Shown: positions 18,112 to 28,131, counted from the first letter of the stretch. The stretch: 34,625 bases of DNA from Candidatus Uhrbacteria bacterium (GCA_903843045.1 CAIMOJ010000076.1:1-34625); one strand, 5' to 3'. The notes: a model not told the origin generated them from the sequence alone. Program-made: numbers and translations.

Positions 18112-19356
18112 ATGAGGCACCGGCTGTTTATCATCCTGATCGGCTCGATTCTCCTTCCGACCCCGTCGTGGGCTCTCGGAGGGGCGGTCTTTTCGCCGGA
18201 CGTTTCCACGGCGGCGGCCACGGTCGGCGAGCGGTTCTCGGTCAGCCTTCTCCTGGATCCGCACGGCGAGAAGATCGACACGGCCCGCGCGCTCGTCACG
18301 TTTCCTCCCGACCTCGTCCGCGTCGAGGGGGTGACGCTCGGGACGCTCCTTCCGCGCCAGGCTCCAGGGAACTCGTTCGACAATGAGGCAGGAACGGTCT
18401 CCGAGGGAGGATTTCTCCTTGGAAGCGCGGTCGAGTCGCAAGGCACGTTCGCGACGATCACGTTCAGCCCGCTGAAGGCCGGCACCGCGAAGATTTCCAT
18501 CGGAGGCTCCTCGAAGCTGATCGCGAACGGAGAGGAGAAGGGAACCGGCGCCTATGGCGAGGAGACGGTGACGATAGCCGACGCGGCCGCCGACACGTCG
18601 CCGACCATGGCGCTCAGCAGCCTTTCCCATCCGAGCCAGGACGCCTGGTACAGGACGAATGTGTTCGTCGGCGATTGGACCAGGCCCGACATGGGAACGG
18701 TCACCGGCTGGCTGACGGCCTTCGACCAGAGCCCGACGACCGATCCGAGCGGCAAGCTTTCTACAAGCATTCTGACCAAGACCATCGAGGGTATTTCCGA
18801 CGGCACCTGGTACTTTCACCTGAAGGGCGTCCTGACCGGGGCGACGTACACGCAAACGATCCATTATCGCGTCCAGGTCGACACGACTCCTCCGAACCCG
18901 ATCGCCCCGACGACCCCGCGTATCCGGTACTTGGAAGGGGAAAGCGCGCTGCTCGCGTTCGGAACGACGGACGAGACAAGCGGGATCGACCACTACGAGG
19001 TCTCATTGAATGACGGAGCGTATGAGACGGCGACGAGCCCGGTGGTCCTCAAAGACCTGAAGGTCGGCGACGCGTTCGTGCAGGTCAAGGCGATTGACCG
19101 GGCAGGGAACGCGACCTTCGGCAAGGCGGCGTTCCGAACGTACGCGAAGGACACGGTCCTCTCGGCGGAAGACACGGCCGCGAGGGACAAGGAGAACGCG
19201 GAGATCGCATCCCTCACGGATTCGCAACATTCGCAGCAATCCGTGTCATATGCAAAATTAGTAAGAAATTCGTTATTCGCAACCGCAGTCCTTGCAGGGG
19301 CTGGCATCCTCGCGGCAATGCGCCGTAAGAAACGGAAATCCATTTCAAAAAAATAA
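18112..19356 (+). CDS. Cohesin-like surface protein with Ig-like region, C-terminal TM helix and basic tail
   Basis: 'AVFSPDVSTAAATVGERFSVSLLLDPHGEKIDTARALVTFPPDLVRVEGVTLG...GTFATITFSPLKAGTAKISIGGSSKLIANGEE'; C-terminus 'LFATAVLAGAGILAAMRRKKRKSISKK'. Confidence 0.75.
   Translation: MRHRLFIILIGSILLPTPSWALGGAVFSPDVSTAAATVGERFSVSLLLDPHGEKIDTARALVTFPPDLVRVEGVTLGTLLPRQAPGNSFDNEAGTVSEGGFLLGSAVESQGTFATITFSPLKAGTAKISIGGSSKLIANGEEKGTGAYGEETVTIADAAADTSPTMALSSLSHPSQDAWYRTNVFVGDWTRPDMGTVTGWLTAFDQSPTTDPSGKLSTSILTKTIEGISDGTWYFHLKGVLTGATYTQTIHYRVQVDTTPPNPIAPTTPRIRYLEGESALLAFGTTDETSGIDHYEVSLNDGAYETATSPVVLKDLKVGDAFVQVKAIDRAGNATFGKAAFRTYAKDTVLSAEDTAARDKENAEIASLTDSQHSQQSVSYAKLVRNSLFATAVLAGAGILAAMRRKKRKSISKK
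19211..19284 (-). repeat. Solo half-element E3 of the E1/E2 palindromic family, in frame inside the cohesin-like CDS
   Basis: 18-nt exact match aattcgttattcgcaacc (19267-19284) to E1 right arm 2189-2206; inner box attcgcagcaat (19229-19240) at the same 44-nt offset as in E1; locally AT-rich with atypical codons (tta gta aga aat tcg tta). Confidence 0.75.
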
Positions 19357-19377
19357 CCGTTCCTCATAACCGCGTAT

Positions 19378-22300
19378 ATGTTGAAAAAACTGCTAAACAT
19401 GACGCTCGCCGTGCTCGTCGTCTTCGGGACGCTCGGCCCGGCCCCGTTTCTCTCGGCCGTCGCGCGTGCCGCCACGCCGGACACGATCTCATACCAGGGC
19501 CGCCTGCGCGACGACGCGGGGGTCGTCGTCGCCGATGGGAGCTACGACTTTACGTTCTCGCTGTACGATGATCCGGGCGCCGGCGCCGTGGATTGGACGG
19601 AAGACCAGGCCGTGACCGTGACGGACGGATATTTTAGCGTACAGCTCGGAGCCGTCGACCCGTTCAACGACAACGCCGGCGAGGAATCCGACCTGAACGC
19701 GGCGCGCTGGCTGTCGGTCGTCGTCGAGGGCGAGACCCTTGCTCCGCGCGTTGCCATCAACTCCGTCGCATACGCCATGACCAGCCGTGCCGTCGAGTCG
19801 CTCGCCGCCGAGCCGGCCGCGGAGGACTCGTACGGCGGACGCATGTACTACAACACCACGGACGGCCAGCTGTACGTCTATGACGCGACCGGCCCGGGCT
19901 GGGTTTCCGCGACCGGGGCGGGTTCGGATACCAACATTGGAACGGACAACCTGACCCTGACGGGAGATCGCGTCCTTGCGATGGACGGAAACTCGCTGAC
20001 CCTCGACGGCTCGACGGGCGACGTCGTGTTCGGCGACGACGGGTCGATCTCGACCGACGGACAGATTGTCACCACCGGCGCGTTGCGGGCAGACGGGGGT
20101 ATCACAACGAACGCCGGAGCGCTGACGATCAATCCGTTCACCTACACGGCCATTGGCCTCGGAATGCCGGGGGTTGCCACCGGTGTGGGAGACCTGTACG
20201 TCACGAATGACTTCGAGGTGGCCGGAACAGCGACCCTCGCCTCGCTCGACGTCGGCGGAGGCTACGGCGACGCGGGCGCGACCATCGGTTCGAACGGCAA
20301 CCTCTCCGCGAACGGCGACCTCACCGTCGACGGAACGTCGAACCTGTCCGACCTGAGCGTCGGCGGAGGATACGGCGACAACGGCGCGGCGATCGACACG
20401 GACGGCAACCTGCGGACGGACGGGACCGTTTCCGCGGACGGAAAGGTCACGGTGAACGGCGGGTTCGAGAGCACGGCCGGCGAGGTGCTGGTGAGCGCGG
20501 GGGACGTCCAGCTGAACACGGGCGTGACGCTGGAGCTCGGATCGACGAGCGAGTTTACGATCGATTACTTCGGCGGGCAGTCGACGATCCGGAGCACGAC
20601 CGGCCCGTTGAACGTCAACGCCTCCGGCGGAGCCATCAATATAGGCGATGCGGCGGACAACCAGGCGATCAACGTCGGAACCATGGGGATCCGGCCGATC
20701 GCCGTCGGCAACGCGGACCCGGACTCCACCCTCGAGCTGACGGGAGGGAACGACTGGAGCGTGGCCGCGGACGGAACCGCGTCCTTCCTTTCCGTCGCCG
20801 TCGGCGGCGGGTACGGCTCCGGAGGGGCGACGATCGCCGACGACGGGTCGGGAAGCTTCGAGGGGATCATCGCCGGGGCCGGAGGACTTGACGTGGACGG
20901 AGGAGACGTTTTCCTAAACAACAACTCGGCATTCGACACGAACATCGGCACCGGAGCCTCGTCCGGAGCGATCACGATCGGCGGAACGGCGGGGAGCGTC
21001 ATTGCCATCGGAACGGACAATGCCGTCGCGGACACGATCGGCATCGGTTCCGCGGTCGATGCGCTGACCATCGCGTCGTCCGGGCTTAACGTGGCGTCCA
21101 CCGGAGCGATCACCGGCGCTCTCTCCGTCGCGGTCGGAGGCGGATTCGGCGACATCGTGGACGGCGGCGCGACGATCGGGGACGAGGGGGATATCCAGAT
21201 GGATGGATTCCTGAGCGTCGGCAGCACGCTCGACGTAAGCGGAAACTCGACGCTTGCCTCGCTCGACGTCGGCGGCGGGTACGGATCGACGGGCGTCACG
21301 CTCGCCTCGAACGGAAACGTCACGGCCAACGGGACGCTGACCGTGGACGGAACAACCAAGCTCGGGGACAGTCTCGCGTTCGCATTTTCAGCCCTGGGAA
21401 ACCGGACGATCGGCATGGATGGAGATGACAGCAACAACGGCCTGTCCGCCCCCAGCCTGACGATTTCCGCGTCGAGCAAGACGAACGAGGAGGATTTTGG
21501 AAACGGGGGAGACCTCGTGCTGAACGCGGGCGCGGGAACGAGCGGGGACGCCGGAACGATCTTTGTCGGCGCCGCGAACACGGACCGCGTGACGATCGCT
21601 CCCGCGACGTCGGTGACCGGTACGCTGACCGCGAACGGAGACCTGCGTGCGAATGGCGTCGTCATCCTCGGCGACAATGGAGACACGGTCGCGATCAACT
21701 CGTCCGACTGGGACATTGACGCGACGGGTGCGATGACCGGCATCGGCGCGCTGACGATGGACGGCAACTTCTCACAGACCGGCGCGACGACGTTCGGCAC
21801 CGGTACGGGCGACGTTTCGCTGAACGGAAACACGGTCGTGACCGGAACGCTTGGCGCCACGGGCAATTCGACGCTCGCCTCGCTCGACGTCGGCGGCGGA
21901 TACGGCTCGACCGGCATCACGCTCGCCTCGAACGGGAACGTCACGGCCAACGGGACGATCACGGTCGACGGCGCGGCGACGATCGGGGGCGACGTGACGC
22001 TTGGCGCGTCGTCGGGACGTTTGATTCGGATCGCGGACGCCTCTGGCGCGTCCAATGCCCCGAGTCTCACGATCAACGCCTCCCAGTACGCGGACACGGG
22101 CGACTTCAACGGGGGCGACCTCGTCCTGAATGCCGGAGGTTCCGACTCGGAGGGGTCCGGCATCGCCGGAAACGTCCTGATCGGCTCCGGTTCGACCAGC
22201 ACGCAGATTTCCGGCGGCTACGGGTCACTCGGCGTGACGATCGCCTCGAACGGCGACATGGAGACGAACGGCACCATCACGGCCGACCAGTCCGCATCCA

Positions 22301-25050
22301 TCGCCGGCGGGTACGGTTCAACCGGCGTGTCGATCAGCTCGATCGGAAACATCCAGACGAACGGAACGCTGACGGTCGACCAGGCCACGGCGCTCAACGG
22401 GAACATGACGCTCGGTGACGCGGCAGGGGACACCCTGACCGTCTCGTCCTCGACGCTCGGTCTCCTGAAGGAGGCGGCGCATATCATCCAGGTCAACGCC
22501 TCGACGACCGCGGATACGGCGGGCGGCGCGCTGACGGTACGCGGCGCGGCAGGAAACGGCACGGGGGACGGAGGCGCGACATCCATTCTTGCTGGCATCT
22601 CCGGAAGCGGCGCGACGGGAAACGGGGGGCTCCTCTCGCTTGCTGGCGGAGCGGCGGCCTCTACGAATGGAAACGGCGGCTCGGTGACCATCGACGCGGG
22701 AGCAAGGACGGGAACGGGGGCCAAGGGCGACATCGCGATCGGCGGAACGAACGCCCAGAACGTCAACATCGGAAGCGGCCTCGGGGTGATCTCCCTGAAC
22801 GACGGGACGATCAACGTCGGCACGACCAGCCCGTCGCAGATCACGATCGGAAGCACGAACAACAACCAGAATACGATCCTCGGACAGTCCACCGACACGA
22901 ACACGATTAGTATCGGCGCCGGCGCGACGGCCGATACGAAGACGCAGACCATCAACATCGGCACGGGCGTCGGCGTTGGAACGGGAAAGTCCGTCATCTT
23001 CATCGGCGAGACGAACGGCGCGTCTTCCCTGACGCTGAACTCGGGAACAGGAAACATCGACATCGGAAAGGGCAACCAGGTTCGAACGATCGGCATCGGG
23101 AACAACACGGCGGGAAACACGATTGCCATCGGAATCAACAACACGACGGCGGACACGATCTCCATCGGATCGGCAATCGACTCCCTGACGATCGCTTCGG
23201 TGGGGTTCAGCGTCTCGGGCGCCGGTGCCGTTACGCTGAGCAATGCCGTTGACGCGGCGTCGGATATAACGACGGGAGCCGGGCAGACGCTGAAGATCAA
23301 CCCGGGGGCTTCCTCCGGGGCTATCGGTGGCAGTCTGACGCTGGTTGGAGGCGTCGGTTCCGCCGGCTTCGCCGGAGGCGTCGCTACCGTGACCGGAGGG
23401 CTTTCCGGCGCGACGGACGGCGACACGGGCGGCGCGGCGCGACTGGTGGGCGGAACTTCCGCGGCGACGAACGGCGTCGGCGGCGCGGTGCAGATGCTCG
23501 GCGGGGCTGGGACGGGCGCGGGCGCGGGAGGCGCCATCCTGATCTCGGGAGGGGCGTCGGCAGGGGCGACCGGAACGGCGGGTGGCGTCTCCATCGATTC
23601 CGGCGCGAGAAGCGGTGGAACGGCCGGTTCCGTGCTCATCGGAACGAACAATGCCAGCGACATTACGCTTGGTAAGACGACGTCAACGAATATCATTACG
23701 ATCGGACAGTCGACGAAGACGAACACGATCAACATCGGCAATAACGGGCTTGATGCCGGTCAGACGCAGTTCATCACCATTGGCGACGGAGGAGGCGGGC
23801 TTGGCGACAACATCACGATCGGTTCGTCGGCAACGACATCGGTTCTGAACTTGAATGCCGGAAGCGGCGGAATTACGGTTACGGCCCCGGTGGGAGTGGA
23901 CGGGACGATGACCGAGCGGGTTTGCACGAACGTCGGAACGGGCGACCATGTCGCACTGACCGGCGTCCAGCTCGGCGACTGCGACAGCACGGGCCAGGCT
24001 GACTTCGCCGAAATGTACCCGGTGGAGACGGGCGCGACCTACGGAGACATCGTCGTGCCGGGTCCGCAGGCCGTGACGACCCAGGATGGAAACACGATTG
24101 CGCTGCTCGTAAAGTCGTCCGTGGCGTACCAGGGTCCGGTTTCCGGAATCCTTTCGGACAACCACCAGGACGGTTCCGTCGCCGGATTCAACGTCGACGC
24201 CTCTGACAACCCGATGCCGGTGGCGCTCGTCGGGCGCGTTCCGGTGAACGTGACGGATGAGAACGGGCCGATCGCGGTGGGGGACTTCGTTACCACCTCG
24301 TCGACGGCCGGAAAGGGAATGAAGGCGACCGAGGCCGGGCGCGTGATCGGCATGGCGCTCTCCTCGTTCGACGGGACGGATGGGCAGGTGATGGTGCAGG
24401 TGGTCAATACCTGGTACCAGCCGGACGCGTCGGAAGCGTCGGCGCTGCAGGGCGGATCGGACAGCCTGCTGAGCGTCGCCTCCGGCGATCTCACGGTTTC
24501 CGGCGACGCCACCTTCGAGGGTTCCGTCCGCGTGGCCGAGCATCTCGTCGGATCGTCCGACATGGCCGGACGCGCGCACATCGTGGCGGGCGACACGAGG
24601 GTCCACGTGGCATTCGAGAACGAGTACGCGGAGCAGCCGATCGTGAACGCCACGCTTCGGTCCGACGTGAACATTCCGGGACACTGGTGGATCGACGAGG
24701 AAAGCTCCACGGGCTTCGACATCGTGCTCGACGGGACGCTTGCCTCCGACGTGGAGTTCAACTGGATCGCGGTTGGCGTGGACGGCGGCGAGGTGAGCGT
24801 GTCCGATGGGTCGACGCGCGACATCGAGCTGTACGTGCTGGACGGGTCGGCTCCGGTTGCGGAAGCCGCTCCGGTCGTCGACGCTCCGGCTGACGTTCCG
24901 ACGGATGAGCCGGTGGTCGCCGACGAGGCTGTCGTCGACGCGGCGCCGGTCGTTGACGAGCCGGTCGTCGACGCGGCGCCGGTGGCGGACGAGCCGGTCG
25001 TCGAGCCGGCCGCGGAAGAGGTTCCGCCCGTTGACGCGGCCGTGGAATAG
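19378..25050 (+). CDS. Giant repeat-rich secreted adhesin/fibre-like surface protein (1890 aa)
   Basis: Signal peptide; 'ISYQGRLRDDAGVVVADGSYDFTFSLYDDPGAGAVDW'; repeated 'SLDVGGGYGSTGVTLASNGNVTANGTLTVDG' and 'INIGTG/ITIG' units; C-terminal 'ADFAEMYPVETGATYGDIVVPGPQAV' domain and (DEPVVDAAPV)n tail. Confidence 0.8.
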   Translation: MLKKLLNMTLAVLVVFGTLGPAPFLSAVARAATPDTISYQGRLRDDAGVVVADGSYDFTFSLYDDPGAGAVDWTEDQAVTVTDGYFSVQLGAVDPFNDNAGEESDLNAARWLSVVVEGETLAPRVAINSVAYAMTSRAVESLAAEPAAEDSYGGRMYYNTTDGQLYVYDATGPGWVSATGAGSDTNIGTDNLTLTGDRVLAMDGNSLTLDGSTGDVVFGDDGSISTDGQIVTTGALRADGGITTNAGALTINPFTYTAIGLGMPGVATGVGDLYVTNDFEVAGTATLASLDVGGGYGDAGATIGSNGNLSANGDLTVDGTSNLSDLSVGGGYGDNGAAIDTDGNLRTDGTVSADGKVTVNGGFESTAGEVLVSAGDVQLNTGVTLELGSTSEFTIDYFGGQSTIRSTTGPLNVNASGGAINIGDAADNQAINVGTMGIRPIAVGNADPDSTLELTGGNDWSVAADGTASFLSVAVGGGYGSGGATIADDGSGSFEGIIAGAGGLDVDGGDVFLNNNSAFDTNIGTGASSGAITIGGTAGSVIAIGTDNAVADTIGIGSAVDALTIASSGLNVASTGAITGALSVAVGGGFGDIVDGGATIGDEGDIQMDGFLSVGSTLDVSGNSTLASLDVGGGYGSTGVTLASNGNVTANGTLTVDGTTKLGDSLAFAFSALGNRTIGMDGDDSNNGLSAPSLTISASSKTNEEDFGNGGDLVLNAGAGTSGDAGTIFVGAANTDRVTIAPATSVTGTLTANGDLRANGVVILGDNGDTVAINSSDWDIDATGAMTGIGALTMDGNFSQTGATTFGTGTGDVSLNGNTVVTGTLGATGNSTLASLDVGGGYGSTGITLASNGNVTANGTITVDGAATIGGDVTLGASSGRLIRIADASGASNAPSLTINASQYADTGDFNGGDLVLNAGGSDSEGSGIAGNVLIGSGSTSTQISGGYGSLGVTIASNGDMETNGTITADQSASIAGGYGSTGVSISSIGNIQTNGTLTVDQATALNGNMTLGDAAGDTLTVSSSTLGLLKEAAHIIQVNASTTADTAGGALTVRGAAGNGTGDGGATSILAGISGSGATGNGGLLSLAGGAAASTNGNGGSVTIDAGARTGTGAKGDIAIGGTNAQNVNIGSGLGVISLNDGTINVGTTSPSQITIGSTNNNQNTILGQSTDTNTISIGAGATADTKTQTINIGTGVGVGTGKSVIFIGETNGASSLTLNSGTGNIDIGKGNQVRTIGIGNNTAGNTIAIGINNTTADTISIGSAIDSLTIASVGFSVSGAGAVTLSNAVDAASDITTGAGQTLKINPGASSGAIGGSLTLVGGVGSAGFAGGVATVTGGLSGATDGDTGGAARLVGGTSAATNGVGGAVQMLGGAGTGAGAGGAILISGGASAGATGTAGGVSIDSGARSGGTAGSVLIGTNNASDITLGKTTSTNIITIGQSTKTNTINIGNNGLDAGQTQFITIGDGGGGLGDNITIGSSATTSVLNLNAGSGGITVTAPVGVDGTMTERVCTNVGTGDHVALTGVQLGDCDSTGQADFAEMYPVETGATYGDIVVPGPQAVTTQDGNTIALLVKSSVAYQGPVSGILSDNHQDGSVAGFNVDASDNPMPVALVGRVPVNVTDENGPIAVGDFVTTSSTAGKGMKATEAGRVIGMALSSFDGTDGQVMVQVVNTWYQPDASEASALQGGSDSLLSVASGDLTVSGDATFEGSVRVAEHLVGSSDMAGRAHIVAGDTRVHVAFENEYAEQPIVNATLRSDVNIPGHWWIDEESSTGFDIVLDGTLASDVEFNWIAVGVDGGEVSVSDGSTRDIELYVLDGSAPVAEAAPVVDAPADVPTDEPVVADEAVVDAAPVVDEPVVDAAPVADEPVVEPAAEEVPPVDAAVE
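24870..25040 (+). repeat. Tandem DNA repeat encoding a D/E-P-V-V-A acidic tail
   Basis: Repeated gacgagccggtcgtcgacgcggcgccggt units. Confidence 0.7.
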
Positions 25051-25062
25051 TGGTCAGGGAAG

Positions 25063-25090
25063 AAGCCAGGGGCAACTGCCCCTGGCTTTT
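25063..25090 (+). terminator. Rho-independent terminator after the giant surface protein gene
   Basis: aagccaggggc-aact-gcccctggctttt. Confidence 0.85.
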
Positions 25091-25153
25091 GATTTCACGG
25101 GCGATTTGATATGATTGTCACAAAATTGATCCTCTGATAATCGCTGTTTTCCT

Positions 25154-25648
25154 ATGGCAATCGAATCGAAGATGCGTCGCCCGACCGCGTTCGGACAGCC
25201 GGCAGAGACGGGGTCGCCGAAGAAGCGGATTCCGTGGCTTGCCGTCGCTCTCATTGCCGTCGTGATCGTCGCGTCGGCATTCGCCTGGTGGTGGTTCCGG
25301 ATGCGCGCCGTGGTTCCCGTCGGCCTTTCGACGGACGCGGCCGCCACGGTCCCGTCGGGTGCGTACCAGGCGGTGTTCCTCGACAACGGACAGGTGTATT
25401 TTGGAAAGCTTGAGACAAGCAAAGGCGAATTCTTCCGCCTGTCGAACGTCTACTACATGCAGCTGCAGGGAAATACGCAGGCCGCGGCGGACTCGGTGCT
25501 CGTGAAGCTTGGAAGCGAGGTGCACGGGCCGGCGGACTTCATGGACATCAACCCGGCGCACATCCTGTTCACGGAGGATCTCACCGGCGACTCGAAGGTA
25601 GCGAGGGCCATCGCGGACTACGTCTCGAAGCGGCAGGCGAAACCCTAA
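25154..25648 (+). CDS. Hypothetical single-TM membrane-anchored protein
   Basis: 164 aa; basic N-terminus, TM 'WLAVALIAVVIVASAFAWWWF', then 'AVFLDNGQVYFGKLETSKGEFFRLSNVYYMQ'. Confidence 0.7.
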   Translation: MAIESKMRRPTAFGQPAETGSPKKRIPWLAVALIAVVIVASAFAWWWFRMRAVVPVGLSTDAAATVPSGAYQAVFLDNGQVYFGKLETSKGEFFRLSNVYYMQLQGNTQAAADSVLVKLGSEVHGPADFMDINPAHILFTEDLTGDSKVARAIADYVSKRQAKP

Positions 25649-25655
25649 TCATCCT

Positions 25656-28124
25656 ATGACAAACACCAACAAGATTTTCTCCGGCGTCACAAGGTGGTCG
25701 ATCTACCTCTCATTCTTCCTCGTCCCGCTTTTCTTCCTCCCATGGACGAATACCGTCCTCGAGACTGGCAAGCAGATGCTCCTCGTGATCCTGGCCCTGC
25801 TCGGCCTGATGAGCTGGCTCGGAAACATGGTCGTGAGCAAGAAGCTGCTGTTCCGGACCGGATGGATCAACGCGCTTCCGGCGCTTTTTATCGTCGCCAC
25901 CCTCGTCGCATCGATTTTTTCTCTGGCAGGCTATCAGACCTGGGTCGGTGACGCGGGCCAGGAGTATGCCAGTTTCCTGACCGCCGCCATGCTCGCGATG
26001 CAGTTTTACGTCCTGCTGAACGGCGCGGACGAGCCGAAGGTTCAGCGCGGCGCATTCCTGGCCACGCTCCTTGCGAGCTCGATCGCCGGGATCGTCGGTC
26101 TGCTCGCGACGTTCAACCTGGTCTTCCTTCCGTTCGACTTCGCCAGGTCCGTCGGCTTTAACACGGTCGGGCCAACGGTCCTGTTCGGGACGTATCTCGT
26201 CACCGTCATGACCATGGGCTTTGCGGCCTGGCTCGTCTCCTCCAAGGCGAAGGACAGCGTGATCCCGTCCGGGTCGCCGGTGGGAATCCTGATGCGCGCG
26301 CTGATCGTCGTCACGTCGCTCGCCGCGGTCGTCACGGCGGTCGTGGTCGACTTCTGGGTACTGTGGATCCTCGTAATCTTCGGCGTCCTGCTGATTGCCG
26401 TGTTCGCGTTCCTTCAGCCGCAGACGTTTCCGGACCAGCGCAAGTTCGCGATTCCGCTGTTCGTCCTCCTCGTGGCCGTCCTCCTTCTGTTCGTCCGGAC
26501 CCCGTTCACCGTAAACATGCCGGTTTCCGTGTCGCCGTCGTATTCCTCCTCGTGGGGAATCGCGCACTCCACCCTGAAGGAGGGGTGGCGCCAGCTGGCC
26601 GTCGGCTCGGGCCCGGGGACATTCGCGTTCGACTATGCGAAATACCGCCCGATGGACGTGAACGGGACCGCGTTCTGGGACACGCGGCTCGATCGCGCGA
26701 AGTCCGACCTGCTCACGCGTCTCGCCACCACCGGCGTCGCCGGGTCGGTCGCCTGGCTTGTCTTGATGCTTTCCGTCGCGTTCCTTTCGCTCTCGCGCTT
26801 GCTCCGATCCGACCGGGACAGCGAGGGGTGGAAGATGACGTACGTGCTGTTCGCGGGGTTCGTGACGCTGTTGCTCGGACACCTGCTCTACGGCTCCGAC
26901 ATGACGCTCTCGTTCCTGCTCTGGGGATTCGCCGGCCTTCTCGCGGCGCAGTCGTCGCGCGGGTCGATGGAGACGGATTTCGCGAAGTCCCCGCGCATGG
27001 GTCTCGGGTTCTCGTTCCTGTTCGTGGTGGCGACGGTGGGCGTGCTTGCTACCCTGTTCGTGACGGGCGGGCGCCTTGCCGCGGAGGTCGCGTTCACGCG
27101 GGCGGTTCGGCTCGACCAGGCGCGCGCGCCGGTTGAGAGGATCGTCGCGCAGCTTGGAACGGCCGTTCGGTATAACGCGCTTTCCGACATCTATTACCGA
27201 AACCTGTCCTCGGCTCTCCTCGCGCAGGCACGGCGCACCATCGCGTCGGCGGCGGGGAAGGACCTGACCCAGGACCAGAAGACCTCGGTGACCAACTCGG
27301 TCGCCATGGCCGTGAACGCCGCGAAGGCCGCCACGGACAGCGAGCCGAACAACGTGGACAACTGGGTGGCGCGCGGATCCATCTACCGCGACGTGATGAC
27401 GTTCGTCGCGAACGCGGAGGACTTCGCGGCCGCCACGTTCCAGCAGGCCGCCGTCCTTGAGCCGGGAAATCCGTCGCACCAGGTGAACCTGGGCCGCGTC
27501 TACCTGGCCGTGGCCGACCGTGCCACGCAGATGAAGGCGGCGGAGAACGCGGAGCTCGCCGCGACGGCCGCCAAGTCCGAGACGGACAACCTCGCTCTCG
27601 CGGAGCAGGCGCTCCTGAAGGCGATCCAGCTGAAGCCCGACTATGCCCCGGCGCACTACTACCTGGCCGCCGCCTACGAGCGACAGGGACGCCTCGCCGA
27701 CGCGGCATCGCGCCTCGCCGCGCTGCGCCAGGTCAGCCCGAGCGACGTCGGCCTCGGCTTCCAGCTCTCGATGCTTTATATCCGCCTGCAGAAGCTGGAT
27801 CTCGCGCAGGCCGAGCTTGAGCGCGTCGTGGCGCTTTCGCCCGATTACTCAAACGCGCTCTGGTACCTCGGGGCCATCTACGAGAAGAACGGGGACAAGG
27901 AAAAGGCGATCGCTGCCATCCGGCACGTGAACGGCCTGAACCCGAACAACGCGGCCGTTGCCAAGCGTCTCGACGAACTGGTGAACGGCAAGTCGGACGC
28001 ATCCATCCCGGTTCCGGTCGAGGATGGCGCGGATGGCGCGACGGACGCGGCGGCGAGCGAGGACGGCTCGGCGGCGACGGACGGGAACGGGGTCGTTCAG
28101 CGGGATACGGGAGCGAACCCGTAG
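25656..28124 (+). CDS. O-antigen ligase/Wzy-like polytopic membrane protein with C-terminal TPR repeats
   Basis: Multiple TMs; 'WRQLAVGSGPGTFAFDYAKYRP' resembles the Wzy_C region; C-terminal TPRs 'ALLKAIQLKPDYAPAHYYLAAAYERQGRLADAASRLAAL...'. Confidence 0.82.
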   Translation: MTNTNKIFSGVTRWSIYLSFFLVPLFFLPWTNTVLETGKQMLLVILALLGLMSWLGNMVVSKKLLFRTGWINALPALFIVATLVASIFSLAGYQTWVGDAGQEYASFLTAAMLAMQFYVLLNGADEPKVQRGAFLATLLASSIAGIVGLLATFNLVFLPFDFARSVGFNTVGPTVLFGTYLVTVMTMGFAAWLVSSKAKDSVIPSGSPVGILMRALIVVTSLAAVVTAVVVDFWVLWILVIFGVLLIAVFAFLQPQTFPDQRKFAIPLFVLLVAVLLLFVRTPFTVNMPVSVSPSYSSSWGIAHSTLKEGWRQLAVGSGPGTFAFDYAKYRPMDVNGTAFWDTRLDRAKSDLLTRLATTGVAGSVAWLVLMLSVAFLSLSRLLRSDRDSEGWKMTYVLFAGFVTLLLGHLLYGSDMTLSFLLWGFAGLLAAQSSRGSMETDFAKSPRMGLGFSFLFVVATVGVLATLFVTGGRLAAEVAFTRAVRLDQARAPVERIVAQLGTAVRYNALSDIYYRNLSSALLAQARRTIASAAGKDLTQDQKTSVTNSVAMAVNAAKAATDSEPNNVDNWVARGSIYRDVMTFVANAEDFAAATFQQAAVLEPGNPSHQVNLGRVYLAVADRATQMKAAENAELAATAAKSETDNLALAEQALLKAIQLKPDYAPAHYYLAAAYERQGRLADAASRLAALRQVSPSDVGLGFQLSMLYIRLQKLDLAQAELERVVALSPDYSNALWYLGAIYEKNGDKEKAIAAIRHVNGLNPNNAAVAKRLDELVNGKSDASIPVPVEDGADGATDAAASEDGSAATDGNGVVQRDTGANP

Positions 28125-28131
28125 GAAAATC

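Noticed and set aside
20565-23741. Long minus-strand ORFs (545 and 507 aa) opposite the giant adhesin
   Set aside because: Pro/Ser/Val-rich mirror translations of Gly/Thr/Asn repeats; no start context or domains.
25710-27656. 648-aa antisense ORF over the polymerase gene
   Set aside because: Arg/Glu/His-rich shadow frame without domain signal.
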